Below, piece by piece: positions 45,033-56,163 of a DNA stretch of 64,000 nt. Under the pieces are notes generated by a model, which worked only from the letters and a program-made list of their open reading frames with translations, was not told the DNA's origin and did no database searches. This DNA is from Taiwanofungus camphoratus. Taxonomy: Eukaryota; Basidiomycota; Agaricomycetes; Polyporales; Taiwanofungaceae. The stretch is taken from assembly GCA_003999685.1 (NCBI GenBank), contig CP021220.1:2604001-2668000 (forward strand). The letters are read 5' to 3'. Position 1 is the first letter of the stretch. Every line of letters begins with the position of its first letter. Both the position numbers and the translations under genes were made by a program.

Positions 45033-46927
45033 TCAGTGCGCATCGGCATCCTTCCTGCCCCATTTTACTGTGCGGGTCGCGCCATCGTGCCAGTCATGCA
45101 CACGCCTGCGCGAGAGGATCGAGAACGTCGAGCGATCGGTGCCAACGAAGCCTAGCGCGTTCGACTGGATCGCAGCGTCGAGAAAGACAGGGTACCTGCA
45201 GAAGGCACGTCGATCAGGACGACTAGCTGCGGTGAAGGAGGCTCGCAATACCATTTTCCGTAGGTCTGCTCTGTCTCCATGGCGTTATGGTCGACCGCAA
45301 CCCACCCCAGGCTCTTGATCTCGTCCCACCACGTCGGATCCTGTTCGTCGCTCGTGACAATCACCCGAGTCGAAGGAATGTCGATACCCTTCCGCTCCCG
45401 AAGCTCCTCTTGCACCTCCCTGATCACACCGATCAACGTCCCGATCAGAATGATTGCACATTAAACGAATTGCTCACCCGACGCGCCGAGCGATCACAGA
45501 AATGGGAGCGAAGCAGTCTTCAGGCGTCTCGGCATCCCAACACCAATTCCGAAAGTCGCCATGCCGAACGTGGACGGCGATGTACTAGACCATGTATCTC
45601 AGTGTAAAGTACTGAAGGCGACGAGTAATGGCTCACCGGAGGTAACTCTGCGGTACGTGGCAAACTCAGCGCGTGCCTTACGTATAAAGCCACGATATCC
45701 TCGATCTGCTGTGTCCAGCGGAAGTGTCGCGCGACATATCTCCATGCTGGAGCATAGTCGTACTCAAACTCGAATGACTGGAATTGGTATCCACCTTAAT
45801 ATTGTCTGTGATGCGACTACTTTTCGCGACTCACCTGCTGTGCACACACATAGTACAAGTAGTCATAACAGAGTACCTGATCGTCAGGCTCCAGACGTGC
45901 CTGATGCTCCGGCGACGGAAAAGGTTCACCCAGGTTCTTGGTGCGTTCCTCAGGGAAGGCAAGCCGGGCGAGCGTCCAGAACGTACTGAATGAGTCATGC
46001 TCATAGTCGGGGATCATCTTCACCCAGTCAGGGGCCCTCGTGTAAGAGATGTCTTGACATGCATCAGGCTAGGCAGCAAACGGTAGACACATCTGAACAG
46101 TCAACTCACCGAGGCCAAGCAACCCGGGGACGCCACTCCGCCTTGGGAAGTGCTCGCGGTATTGGACGGCTTCCCAGATATTCCAGCAACCTATGTTCTC
46201 TAGTTCCTGACTCTCTAGGTCTTTTACCTCGTCCCATTCGATGATATGGATGCCTGAGTCCTTGATGAAGCGCGGGACATCAAAGACTTCGCCGAAGGCG
46301 ATAGTCCCCCCATCATCCCCGATGTGGGAAGGAGTGAACATGGCAATAATAGGAATGCGGTCCGTGATAACACCAAGGTAGATGAGATTAGCGTAAGTCA
46401 TGACATCGTTCGCTGTTCACAGCGGCACACTGGGTTAGAGACTGGATGTGAGAGAGACAATGACAGCGCGCACTCCACCCTGCAGATATCCAGGAAGTGA
46501 TATACTTGGTATCGTTGCGGAGGTTATCGCGGAATCTCTGAGTGGGAGGACCAAGGACGTAAGGTGAGTACGAGACTTTGTCGGTGTACTCCTCGGCATG
46601 TGGAACACTTGTTGAGAGAGATGAAGTTGCTTCGATCACAGGTGACTGAGCGGTGGGTTCCGACGCAACTTGAGCTGACTGCGGAGATGCTTCCAAGAGT
46701 GATACAGACGCGAAGGCGATAATGGAGAGGACAGAGAGTGAGGTAAAGGCGACCAGGAGCAGTCGCCGCAGTCGCGCGTTGAGAAACGCAAGACGGGAGT
46801 TCCAGGCTAGAAAAGTCGGGCTCAGCGGCGACGCAGGCTGCTCAGACTTGAGGAGAGGCACACTTGACTCTGAACGGACATGGCGGTCGTACGCAGACAA
46901 GTCCTCCAAGTCTACCTGGACCATCAT
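45033..46927 (-). CDS. GDP-fucose O-fucosyltransferase-like protein, type II membrane
   Basis: The start MMVQVDLEDLSAY is followed by a single membrane anchor at about residues 57-77 (LRRLLLVAFTSLSVLSIIAFA), the usual N-terminal layout of Golgi glycosyltransferases. The luminal domain reads FRDNLRNDTKYITSWISAGW, NDVMTYANLIYLGVI, HIIEWDEVKDLES, ARLAFPEERTKNLGEPF, and AVHVRHGDFGN-type sequence (exon near 45440-45600) containing the HxRxGDF motif typical of the O-FucT family (PF10250). The end has TRVIVTSDEQDPTWWDEIKS, IQSNALGFVGTDRSTFSILS and closes KWGRKDADAH. About six short introns. Agaricomycetes carry several relatives whose acceptor is unknown. A GDP-fucose-type transporter starts 749 bp away in the opposite direction, which fits a fucose-dependent role in the Golgi. 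Confidence 0.72.
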
Positions 46928-47676
46928 CTGGCCGGCACGAAGGAAGTGAAGTTGGGGCGTGATTTACATGCAGTGGATATGATTGATTTTGGGATGGTGG
47001 CGTGCGCGTGTACTTACCTAGCCTGGATGGAAAGGGAGGGTGGAAATCCAAGGCATGTTGATTGAGCGCCGCCGAGTGTTTAGACTGTCGCCCGGTCGAC
47101 TCGAGGTCGCTTGCAATCCCGATCTGGATCTCTCCGACTTTTCTTATCCGATCACAGTGACATCGGGTTTATCCCTGGATCTGTCACGCGTGACTCGGGC
47201 TCTCGCATTTCATTATCCCCTGTCCACCAGAGTTACTGGAACAAGCGAACGCTGGCCGTACTTATTCCAATTCCCCATCCAGACGTCGCTCGTAAAAATG
47301 ATGGTGAGATCAAAGTTGATAGCGGACCACAGCCCGCCTTACGGCCCTCATTGTTGCTCGCGTCTTGGTGACAGTCCATGTTCGCACCAGTGATCTTCGT
47401 CTCTGATCAATCATGGAAGCCTTGCGAGCAGGAAATCGGCCATAGAACGCCCTCTAGGCCCGTTCATCTTCCCGCCAGTGAGATGTTTATCGGACACGCC
47501 GCTTGTTCGGCCACCCCATGCCGCTAAACCCCTCATCCTCATGTTCCCACTTAGGTCATCTGTCCTTCCTGGGAGTTATTTACCGTTTACCCCGTAATGT
47601 CTTAAAATATCTGTAGCCCTCTTCAGCGGTCCCTCTAGTCGTTCTTGTACAGGAAATCGCCTTTCGCCTGTCTGCC
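46928..47676. promoter_or_regulatory. Shared divergent promoter region
   Basis: These 749 bp lie between the start of the O-fucosyltransferase-like gene (minus) and the start of the GDP-fucose-type transporter (plus) and must contain both promoters. No ORF with conserved features is present. No specific regulator site could be recognised. Confidence 0.45.
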
Positions 47677-49155
47677 ATGGACTCGATGAATAGTAACGAT
47701 GGTGCGCAGAGACTGAAAGTCGCCGGCGTCGTGTCCTTCTACATGGGTGCCGCCTTGGTGGTACGTTGCGTGGATTATGACGTCCACCTTCCCCATTGAC
47801 CAGCACTGACCGAATTCGCTCATTAGATGGTCTTCGTGTGAGCGTTTATTGCCCCTCTGGTTATAAGGCATTGCTCATTACCGTCCGCAGCAACAAGGCG
47901 GTGCTAAACTCCTCGCCAGAGCTCCCTCTCTTGTTTCTGCTCATCCAGCTAATCCTCGCCGTCGTCCTCCTCCATGCCGCCGCATTCATTACGCCGAAAG
48001 TCGAAATCCCAAAACTCGATCTCAAGACCGCGAAGAAGCTGACACCGGTCACGCTCGTGAACGTGATAGGCCTGGTGTTCAATATTCTGTGTCTACGAGG
48101 CGTCGAAGCGTCGTTCTTTCAGGTACTTTGTTTTACCATGGCGATGGGCCGCTCCGTGCTCTCTTCTCATCCTTCTCACGCGCTCTAGATAGCCCGCGGG
48201 CTCGTCCTCCCGCTGACCATCATGGTCTCATCTCTGCATACGCATGCACTACCTTCTCTTCGAGTGATTCTCGCCGCGATTCTTGTTACAGTCGGGTTCT
48301 TCCTCGGTGTCTCTCCCAGCTCTCTTGCCTCCGCGAGACAATGGTCCAATCCAAGTCAGCTTGCCATCTTCTATGGCGTCTTGTCCTCGCTCTTTATCGC
48401 AGTGCACAGCGTGCTCATCAAGGTCTCTCTCCCACATGCGGGCAACTCGACCATTCAGCTAGCATATTGGCAGAACCTTGGCTCTGCGCTCTTCCTGGCG
48501 CCTGTGATACTTCTTCAGGGCGAGAACTTGAAGCTGATTGAGCTTTCTCGCTCGTCTGATTGGAACTGGGAGGTGTTTGTGTGGGGGAGCATAATCACAG
48601 GCGTCTTCGGATTCTTGCTGTGTGTTGCAGGCTTGCTAAGCATCAAAGTTACCAGCCCGATCACACACATGTTCTCCAGCGTGCGTTCTCGATTCTTTCT
48701 TTGATTGTTCTTAGTGAAGCTGATGAGCCGCTCTGATTGTAATGCGTCGCATTTTTATTGGACCGGTCAATACGCACAGGCCGCACGCTCGGTGATCCAG
48801 ACCCTTCTGGGAGTCTGGCTCTTCAACGATCTCCTCACAGCGTGAGTATTCTTCGAAATTGCGGTCATTTCGGCTACTTCCCGCCACCCAAGCGACTGTT
48901 TCTACTTTTCCACCGTTCAATTACCCCGGATCCAATGCTGAACAAAGGCACCTTTCCAGGAACCGTGCAGCATCAATCTTGGTCATCTTGATAGGAACCA
49001 TGTACTACACATGGGTCAAATCCGTTGAATCTACTCCGGCCCCCCGCCCAAGTCACCCTAGACATGACGTTGAGGCGAGCAGAAAAGACGACGCCGAGCG
49101 TCTCGAGGAGATCGTGCTTGACATGCAGGATGAAAAGAATAATGCCCACGATTAG
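47677..49155 (+). CDS. GDP-fucose-type nucleotide-sugar transporter (SLC35C-like)
   Basis: A ten-helix transporter of the nucleotide-sugar/triose phosphate family. Exon 1 starts MDSMNSNDGAQRLKVAG and ends VVSFYMGAALV; an 11-nt micro-exon (47827-47837, MVFV) joins to NKAVLNSSPELPLLFLLIQL, the SLC35C signature of GDP-fucose transporters. Further helices: TLVNVIGLVFNILCLRGVEA, ARGLVLPLTIMVSSLH, AILVTVGFFLGVSP, IFYGVLSSLFIAVHSVLIKV, TIQLAYWQNLGSALFLAP, VFVWGSIITGVFGFLLCVAG and SPITHMFSS. The end runs into AASILVILIGTMYYTWVKS and a polar tail. It should import GDP-fucose into the Golgi in exchange for GMP. Substrate is predicted from sequence family and from its neighbour. Confidence 0.82.
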
Positions 49156-51652
49156 CCGGGCGACAGAACACTTAATCTATCCTAGATACCCCATGACGGT
49201 ATGACTTTGGCAGCTTGCTTCTGTCCGCACATGCGCGGGTGCAGTGCGCTCAGGGACAGCTCCATTTACGTGACAATTCATGATTACGGACATCGATTCT
49301 CCTAGACGGACTCATGACAATCAATAGGGTACCTACAATTTTGCTGATGGTGGCATCCTGCTCCCATGGACTCGACAGATTTCGTGAACTCAATCGACGC
49401 ATATACAGTATTGTAGTCAACTGTATAGTGCGCTCCAGCGCTGCCACTGATCATACCCCACGAAGTCAATCAGCCTGGCACCCGTTGTTTCTTACCTCCG
49501 CGAACCTCGCGTTAACAGCGTCCCGATGTGTCTCGGGGCCCGAACTGATGGTACATGGCATGCTTCTAGCAGGATCCGGGTTTCAATGTATTATTGTTGC
49601 ACGAATGCTAGGGATGCTCGCCCATCCTGCTATGAGCTTCTTGAGGACCCTTGGTAACTGTGATCAAACTTAAGTCAGTTCGTAGGGTGCCATATGCATC
49701 TGGCGCGCACCTTTTCCAATGATGGCCTGCCTCGCCTTGACACCGCTCGAGTCCATCCTTCCTCGTCACGGTATTCTTATGATAAATTTGCATGTTCTAA
49801 AATCGCACTACCCACGCGGGTCTGGGCCCTGGCATGGCTTTTTTGTCCCGGACTGCCCGGCACCAGTGCGGTCCTGTACTCTAGCAAAGATGCCATATCG
49901 CGCTTCCCCCCATTCTGCGCCTTACACGCAGACATTCGCGAGGACCAGAAGGGACTGGGTAACTGCGATGGGTGCCCAATTGCCCAATGTTATGCTGGCG
50001 AGAAAGGAGGTCGCTTGGGAGCCCGCTGCTGCTGTCAAGCCGGCCCGCCGCAGAATTTCGATCATTCTAGGTAGCTGATTGAACGCCCTGTTCGTCTTAG
50101 CCGCCGTCCAGAACAAGGCCTGTGGTATTCTTATGGGCGTCGTTGTTGATATGCGAACTTTGTTTGAGAGTGTGGTCTGATGTGTTGTGCACATATGATA
50201 GACGACCGAGGATTTTGTAATGTATCCAAAGCAGTGTCCTGTAGCCGCATTACTTGCGGCAATTTAACAGACTTGCTCTAGTGCCTCCTATGTCCGAAAT
50301 CAGGCACCTACTTCGTCATTATCCCACTCGATCAATTTTTTTTTCAGATCGTACGCTGAATAAATCAAGGCACTGGGGCTAACAAGCCAAATTTTTGACA
50401 GCCTACCCTGCTGAGCTAGTACAACAGTCGGATGATGAGAGGGAAAAAAAAAACCAAATGACTGCAGTATGTAACAGCTATTCGGGTGATGATACTATCA
50501 AATGACCAGCTTCTGAAGATTTCTGCCGTTCAATTTTTAGCTCCACAACGACCGAAGAGATTACTCTCGGAGAAGTGTCATCGTGTGGTTATGGATCCTG
50601 ACTACATGGCCATGTACTTACATTTTCAGCTATCTTCACGGTGAGGTGCTTGAGGACATTCCGGTGGAAGGGACTAGTATTTGAAGATTTTCCCGAGGAA
50701 TGTCACGAAGAGGTCACCATGCCGGGACAGTGCCGCAATGAAGCTCCGACGCGGCTTTTCGGCATCCTGAAATGCAACGCGTGGACGAAGTGTGTCTGGA
50801 AGTTCAAATCCAGATTGGGGAGGTGTCACTCTCGCTCGTGGATTGTAACGCACGGCGACACCGTACACCCGTCGCCCCCCAAAGCTTCGGAAAATGGTGA
50901 GGTTGCATGTTATGGTGTGCCTGAGGTAGACACAAGTGCAAGATCTAAGCGGCCATAGTTTGGGATGAGGGTAGAAGGACGGCGATCGGGCAAAATAATA
51001 GATTTTCTGACACTCTTATTGAACTTATTCTCTACACATCCCCTCTAAAATCGGAGAACACAGTTGTGTTGCTTGATTTTCTAGACCATTTTCGACAACA
51101 TCTGATCTTGAGAATGCCGCAAGGAGGGTTTGCGATAAGCCATTCTCAAGTACTGGTGCAAAACGGTGTCACACGATAGTAATCACAAACTGGCAAGGGA
51201 AACCCTAATCTCTGCGACTCAGGCCATTAGATCAACATCTGCCGTTGGAGCCTCGGTCGGCTGAACCGAGTTTCATAGACTAGTTATTTGTAGAAATCCT
51301 CTGCTGACGCTCGCATTGAGTTCACACCTTCGGGCTGAAATTTCCGTCTCTGCGTTCTGCCTTGCTCGGTCCTTGCAAGCATAGACAACGTGGAATTCAT
51401 CATTATGATGCCGACGTCAGGGCGACGTCGAGGGTCTTCCATCGTGAGCGTTTCGGTTATCGACCTGCGATCAGAATCCACGGCCGCGCGCAACTAGCAC
51501 TCCATAATTCTCGTCGCTCCGCTATGGCATTTGAGTGGCCATGTGGGAGTTGGCTCTCTCCTTAACTCCCCAGGAAGATCTCCAATCGCGGCCCCCTCAA
51601 ATTTGAGTTGCTGGTTCTCTGCACCCGCTGCCACTCCGCAGATTATTGTTAC
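49156..51652. other. Gene-poor region (2.5 kb)
   Basis: Several frames of 60-126 codons occur (for example 49694-50074 and 50641-50958), but none has a family motif or a convincing splice partner. A poly-T run near 50338 and poly-A near 50445 are visible. The right end contains the promoter and possibly a first exon of the acyltransferase gene. I see nothing else. Confidence 0.45.
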
Positions 51653-53577
51653 ATGTGTTCACGATCTGGTATTCCGACCCCTCCACCTGTAGACGGCGAA
51701 CAATATGATACGTGCGTCGAGGATGTCTCCGAGTCATATCATCGCTCGAAGTCCAGTGTCAACAATATCTCTGGCTCCTGCCCAGTCCAATGCGAGCGCA
51801 AGATGGGGGATACAGAGTTATCATATTTCCTGCCTTCTCGTCAGTCTGGTGTGAATGACATGTGAGTATTCGGGCGGCATGTCATCGTCGACAAGCTCAT
51901 AGACTTTTCCCCCTTGTCACCAAGGTACCTACACCTTGGGTTTCTTGCGCCTGAGCGTTACGCACGACGGCCGCGTGTCCGTACGGTCTGGGCGATCCTC
52001 CGGCTTCGACATCCCCTCCTGTCTGCAAGGGTCGAGATGCATGGGTATGACGACGTGCGATTCGTGTGAGTACATACTTGCACGCATCTGGCTTCCGCTG
52101 GCTGACCATTGTTATAGATATGACACCCCTTCATCCCCATATGGTGTCGCTGCAAGTGCGGATGCTAGCCTGGAATACAGAAAACAAAGTAAAGACGGTG
52201 AGCATTTTGACGAACTGTATCATATACTTTTCAACGATGCTTTCCGCAGAACTTATTGACATATACCTGAATGGTCCGCGCACCCTCTCTAGTTCAAGAT
52301 TGTCTTACCTCGTTTTGTCTGAGCCTGCGGGTACAACAATCCCTACTCCGCCTCGTACACCATCACCATCGAGAGACTCGGTGGTAACAAAGATCAACCC
52401 AGTCGCCTCAGAGCAAGAAGATGAACCAGATCACCAATACGAATTGCTCATTTGCGCGATGCATTTCTTGGGCGATGGAATGGCGCTTCACCAGTTTGCC
52501 AATGATTTCTTTGGGATTTTAGGAAGCGAGAAGAGCGAAGCTGAGCTTGACTCAATGCTAGAAGAGGAATGGCGGAGCAGGTGGCACAATGCCGCTAATG
52601 ACGTGAGTGCTCGAGCTCATGGTTTCGTTCGACGTGGTATTAACGTTCACTAGGTAAATATCCTTCCGAAGGCGTTGGAGGATTGTATGCCCCTTCCAGA
52701 TAATCCCTTCCGTTTGGCGGCGTCTAAGATAGACTTCCAGCTATCACAAGCGAAGCTTGTGGGTGGACAAACCTTTCCTCGGCAAAAGCATCCGGATCGA
52801 CAGACCATAGTACCTACCTTATCCTTTCCAGAGGAGCGCACCAAGGCGATCCTCAAGAAATGCAAGGCGAATGGCGTCTCGGTTTCTGCTGCACTCTTTG
52901 CCATCTGCAACATTGCCTGGGCGCGTATGGGAGGGGGCACGAAGGATTTGCCTGTGTTGATGTATTCCGCTTTGAATCTGCGTCCTTATTTCACGCCCAA
53001 GAGGCCTTCTCCGCAGGATTCGTACTGGTTCCTTGCTATCGGATACTTCAACATAATCCTTCCCAACTTCCTACCTGCGGAAGGTCAGGAAGCAATCTTT
53101 TGGCACCGCGCAAGGCAAGCGAAGGAACAAAGCGCGCGAGCAGCAAAGAGCCCACTTGTTGTATCAAGAACACACGAGATGGCCAAAGAGAGAGGAGCAA
53201 GAGCACGTGGATGGGCGAAAGAAGACGATGAGAGAGAGAACGGCACTTGGGTTCTTCCTGCTCCTTCCGCCAAAACGCTGCCTTCCACAGAATTTGTTCT
53301 CCCTACCCGTGCCCAAGCGCCGTCTTCTGCCCTCCTCGGCCTTTCCCTCTTGGGAAACTTGGACGGCATCTATAGACATGTGTCGTTCCCTTCTATTAAG
53401 CTCCATACCCTTACAACCGGATCCAGACAGCGAAATGGTGCCATGTTACTGTTTGGATACACATTCAAAGGAAAGCTGTGGGTTAGCTTGGGATATGATC
53501 GGAATGGTTTCCCTGATGACGTAGTCGACAAGTTCTGGAGAGAGACACTGGCGTGTGTGGATGAATTTCTCGGATAG
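51653..53577 (+). CDS. HxxxD-type acyltransferase (condensation-like superfamily)
   Basis: Exons reconstruct ERKMGDTELSYFLPSRQSG, MYLHLGFLAPERY, VRTVWAILRLRHPLLSARVE, then a long linker. The catalytic motif HFLGDG (H-x-x-x-D-G) lies in CAMHFLGDGMALHQFANDF. The second half reads VPTLSFPEERTKAILKKCKA, VSVSAALFAICNIAWARMG, ALNLRPYF, FLAIGYFNIILPNFLPA and GAMLLFGYTFKGKLWVSLGY. This order is that of the CoA-dependent acyltransferase fold (alcohol acyltransferases, Tri3-like enzymes, condensation domains). Donor and acceptor are unknown, and no other biosynthetic gene lies close by, so a lone acyltransferase is most likely. The start is uncertain: Mets at 51608, 51653 and 51803 share one frame. Confidence 0.75.
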
Positions 53578-53966
53578 CTGGCATACGAGGGTAGCGCAGC
53601 GGGCGTGTACAGGGGTATCTTGGACTTTATCAACGTGACATTATGGTCGGACGAACTTTCTCGCTGTTTAGCAAACTCTGATCTTATTCATTTATATTCG
53701 TGTGTATATTTCTGGAACTTACTTTGTGGTTGTGGTTCTTTTCATGTACCTATTGATGCTTGACGTGGTCGTTACTTGAGGAACACAACAGAGTATTGCA
53801 GAGATGCGTGGAGAATACGGGTAAGTGTAAATTAACAATGCGTCACGTGCACGCGTCAGACGCGTCTTCCACACTTTCACTTTCACTGGCATTTACTACT
53901 AGTACGCAGTGCCTGCAAGTTCCAATCCCTTCAGAAATTTCCGTTCTTCTGGAGTCTGTCTGCAAC
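53578..53966. other. Intergenic region
   Basis: It holds the 3' UTR of the acyltransferase and the promoter of the Rsc9-like gene. No gene is seen. Confidence 0.4.
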
Positions 53967-56024
53967 ATGGCTACAACGTATGCTTCACCCATTAACATCA
54001 GTCGGGCGGCTTCGACTGTGCCTTATCGTGCCTCTTACACTCCTCAAGCTTCGCAACCTCGCCCGAATGTCACCGATGATTACGAACGTGAGTTCTTCTG
54101 CAATTCATCTGGAGCGAACCTCATGTTGCATTTCTCGAGATAGGCTGGTATACAGAAGCAACGCCCAACAATCGAATGTTACTGTCCCTCCGTTCCGGTA
54201 TTGACTCCGAAATCGCTTGGGCACTCGATCGTCTATGCCGGCTCTGCAACAACGAGCAGTTCGTTCTTAGGGCTATACCGGGGCTGACAGATGCGTTGTT
54301 TGAGTGGCCAGCCTGGTATGTTGAAGGTGGTTCTCAGGAATGTGCTAGAATGGCTACTTTATTCTCCCTTGCTCCCGACTTGGAGCGGAAGCGAAGACAT
54401 GCTCTAGAGTCGCTTTTCATACTGCGCAACGCTGCTGTCAATGACCCAAATGCACAAGAACTATCTGCCCACCACCGAACACGTGCACTTGTTCTATTGG
54501 CTCTACATAATCTCAAGCCAGACTCTGACACAAACACGGAGTTTATATTGTACATTATCGAGCTATTACAAGCTGTTGCGGCTACTCTTGTCCTACCGCC
54601 TCCGGATTCCCCTGTCCTAGCAAATCCAATCCCGCCATTAGAGGAAATCGCGGGAAGGTCGTCTGATCGTTCTCTGATCATTGCATCTCTGACTACTCTC
54701 TATATTATGTTGTCCAATCCTCCGAACATGAATCACCTGAGAGACGACTCACCAGCACTGGAGGTCGCTATCAGAGTCCTCCCATTGTTTGGCGATAAAT
54801 CGCTTATTGATGCAGCCTTGAATTACCTCTATACGCATCTTTCATATCCTCTCATGTCTAAGGCATTCCTTCTTCATCCCAAAATGGCCGGCACATTGAA
54901 GCTTCTCGTGTCCCTCCTGCTGACAGAGCAAACGGAGGAAACAGTATCTCTGGACATTAGCGGGCCGGTACATACTGTCCCAGCTCAAACAATAGCCACA
55001 AAAGACCATGAGCTCACTAAAGAGGAGCTCGACAGACTTGTCCCGATGCCGGAACCTCAGCGATGCTATGAATGGTAGTTATTCGCTCAAGACTCATGGA
55101 CAGTTCGACTTACCAAACCCGCTTTCCCCTAGGATGAAGACGATGTTTGTTGCCAGAGCTGATGGCGAGCTCACACAGGTGGACTTCTGGAATTTGTACA
55201 AAGATGTCTTTGCACCGTTCCAAGACCGCTATCATTTGCTCGTCGCTTCAGACGTAATCAAGAATGTCAACTTGGTCTTTCCGCAAGCACAAGCCATGGT
55301 CCTCCCTGGCCCTCCACAGAAATTCATCGTACGAGGTGTTGATCGACGAAAAGAGAAATCAGCCACTGAACAACTCAAATGTCTCTGGGACCGTTCCCAA
55401 TGTTCAGCAAGGCATTTCAGTTCCACTGGAGAGCTCTACGAGCATGTCATACATCAACATATTGACACGTTCGAAGGTGTTGAAACGCAGTGCTTGTGGG
55501 CTTCTTGCCCCCATTCATCTCTTCCCAGAGCATATATACGTGGTCACGTCCTCACACATCTGCCTAGTACTCAACAATCCCCAAGGGATCCATTGCAACC
55601 CGATACTATAACATTATCTGCGGAAGGATATCCACACCCGACGAATGATCCGACGAGTCGACCTCCACCCCCACCGCGTCTCACCACTATCACATACAAG
55701 AGGCCCATTGTCGATCCTCCCTCGAGTTCGCTTACAGCACTTCTTTGTATACGTATACTTTTCCGCGCGTCTTTCGCGTCTTCTAACGCAGCACCGCGGG
55801 CTGACGAGGACCACTTCGGCTTCCCAGGAATCGTGGAGGAAGAGGATGACCAGGACGGTGCGTTGGAGAGGAGCGGAACGGATAGTGAGAGGGAGGGTGA
55901 GAGGAGAGGGAGGAAAGCATTTATTGGTGTCAGGCATTTAATGGAGGGTGTACGGATCCGGGATGAGGCTTTGATGGGATGGATAACGGAGATGGTGGAT
56001 GCCGGTATCACTGGGACTACATGA
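53967..56024 (+). CDS. Chromatin-remodelling RSC complex subunit, Rsc9-like
   Basis: Three main exons. Exon 1 (from MATTYASPINISRAAS) is joined by a 60-bp intron to RWYTEATPNNRMLLSLRSGI. A helical-repeat region follows: WALDRLCRLCNNEQFVLRAI, ALESLFILRNAAV, RALVLLALHNL, IIASLTTLYIMLSNPPNM, AALNYLYTHLSYP. The last exon reads TQVDFWNLYKDVFAPFQDRY, a winged-helix-like (RFX-type) end, then two C2H2-like fingers: C6C spacing in CLWDRSQC with HVIHQH, and CLWASC with HVLTH. The tail contains low-complexity Pro/Arg sequence and a final helix. Fungal Rsc9 subunits have the same order; they bind DNA or nucleosomes as part of an ATP-dependent remodeller. No ARID domain is visible in the window, so a divergent or reduced N terminus is possible. 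Confidence 0.75.
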
Positions 56025-56163
56025 CCTGATACTTTGAACTATGTTTGTACTACTCTTAGCGATACAGCACAGACTCGTATAATTCCATTGCATTCTGAGT
56101 CGTGTCGATCAGGCCGACCGACTCGGAATACTGTATACATATTTGCTTCTTGCTACTGTGACG

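Noticed and set aside
49314-50078. Series of 119-126-codon plus-strand frames
   Set aside because: No conserved motif, frames overlap each other, and no splice joins improve them; kept as gene-poor DNA.
50790-50812. tRNA B-box-like string (GTTCAAATCC)
   Set aside because: No A-box at the right distance and no cloverleaf with paired acceptor arms could be drawn.
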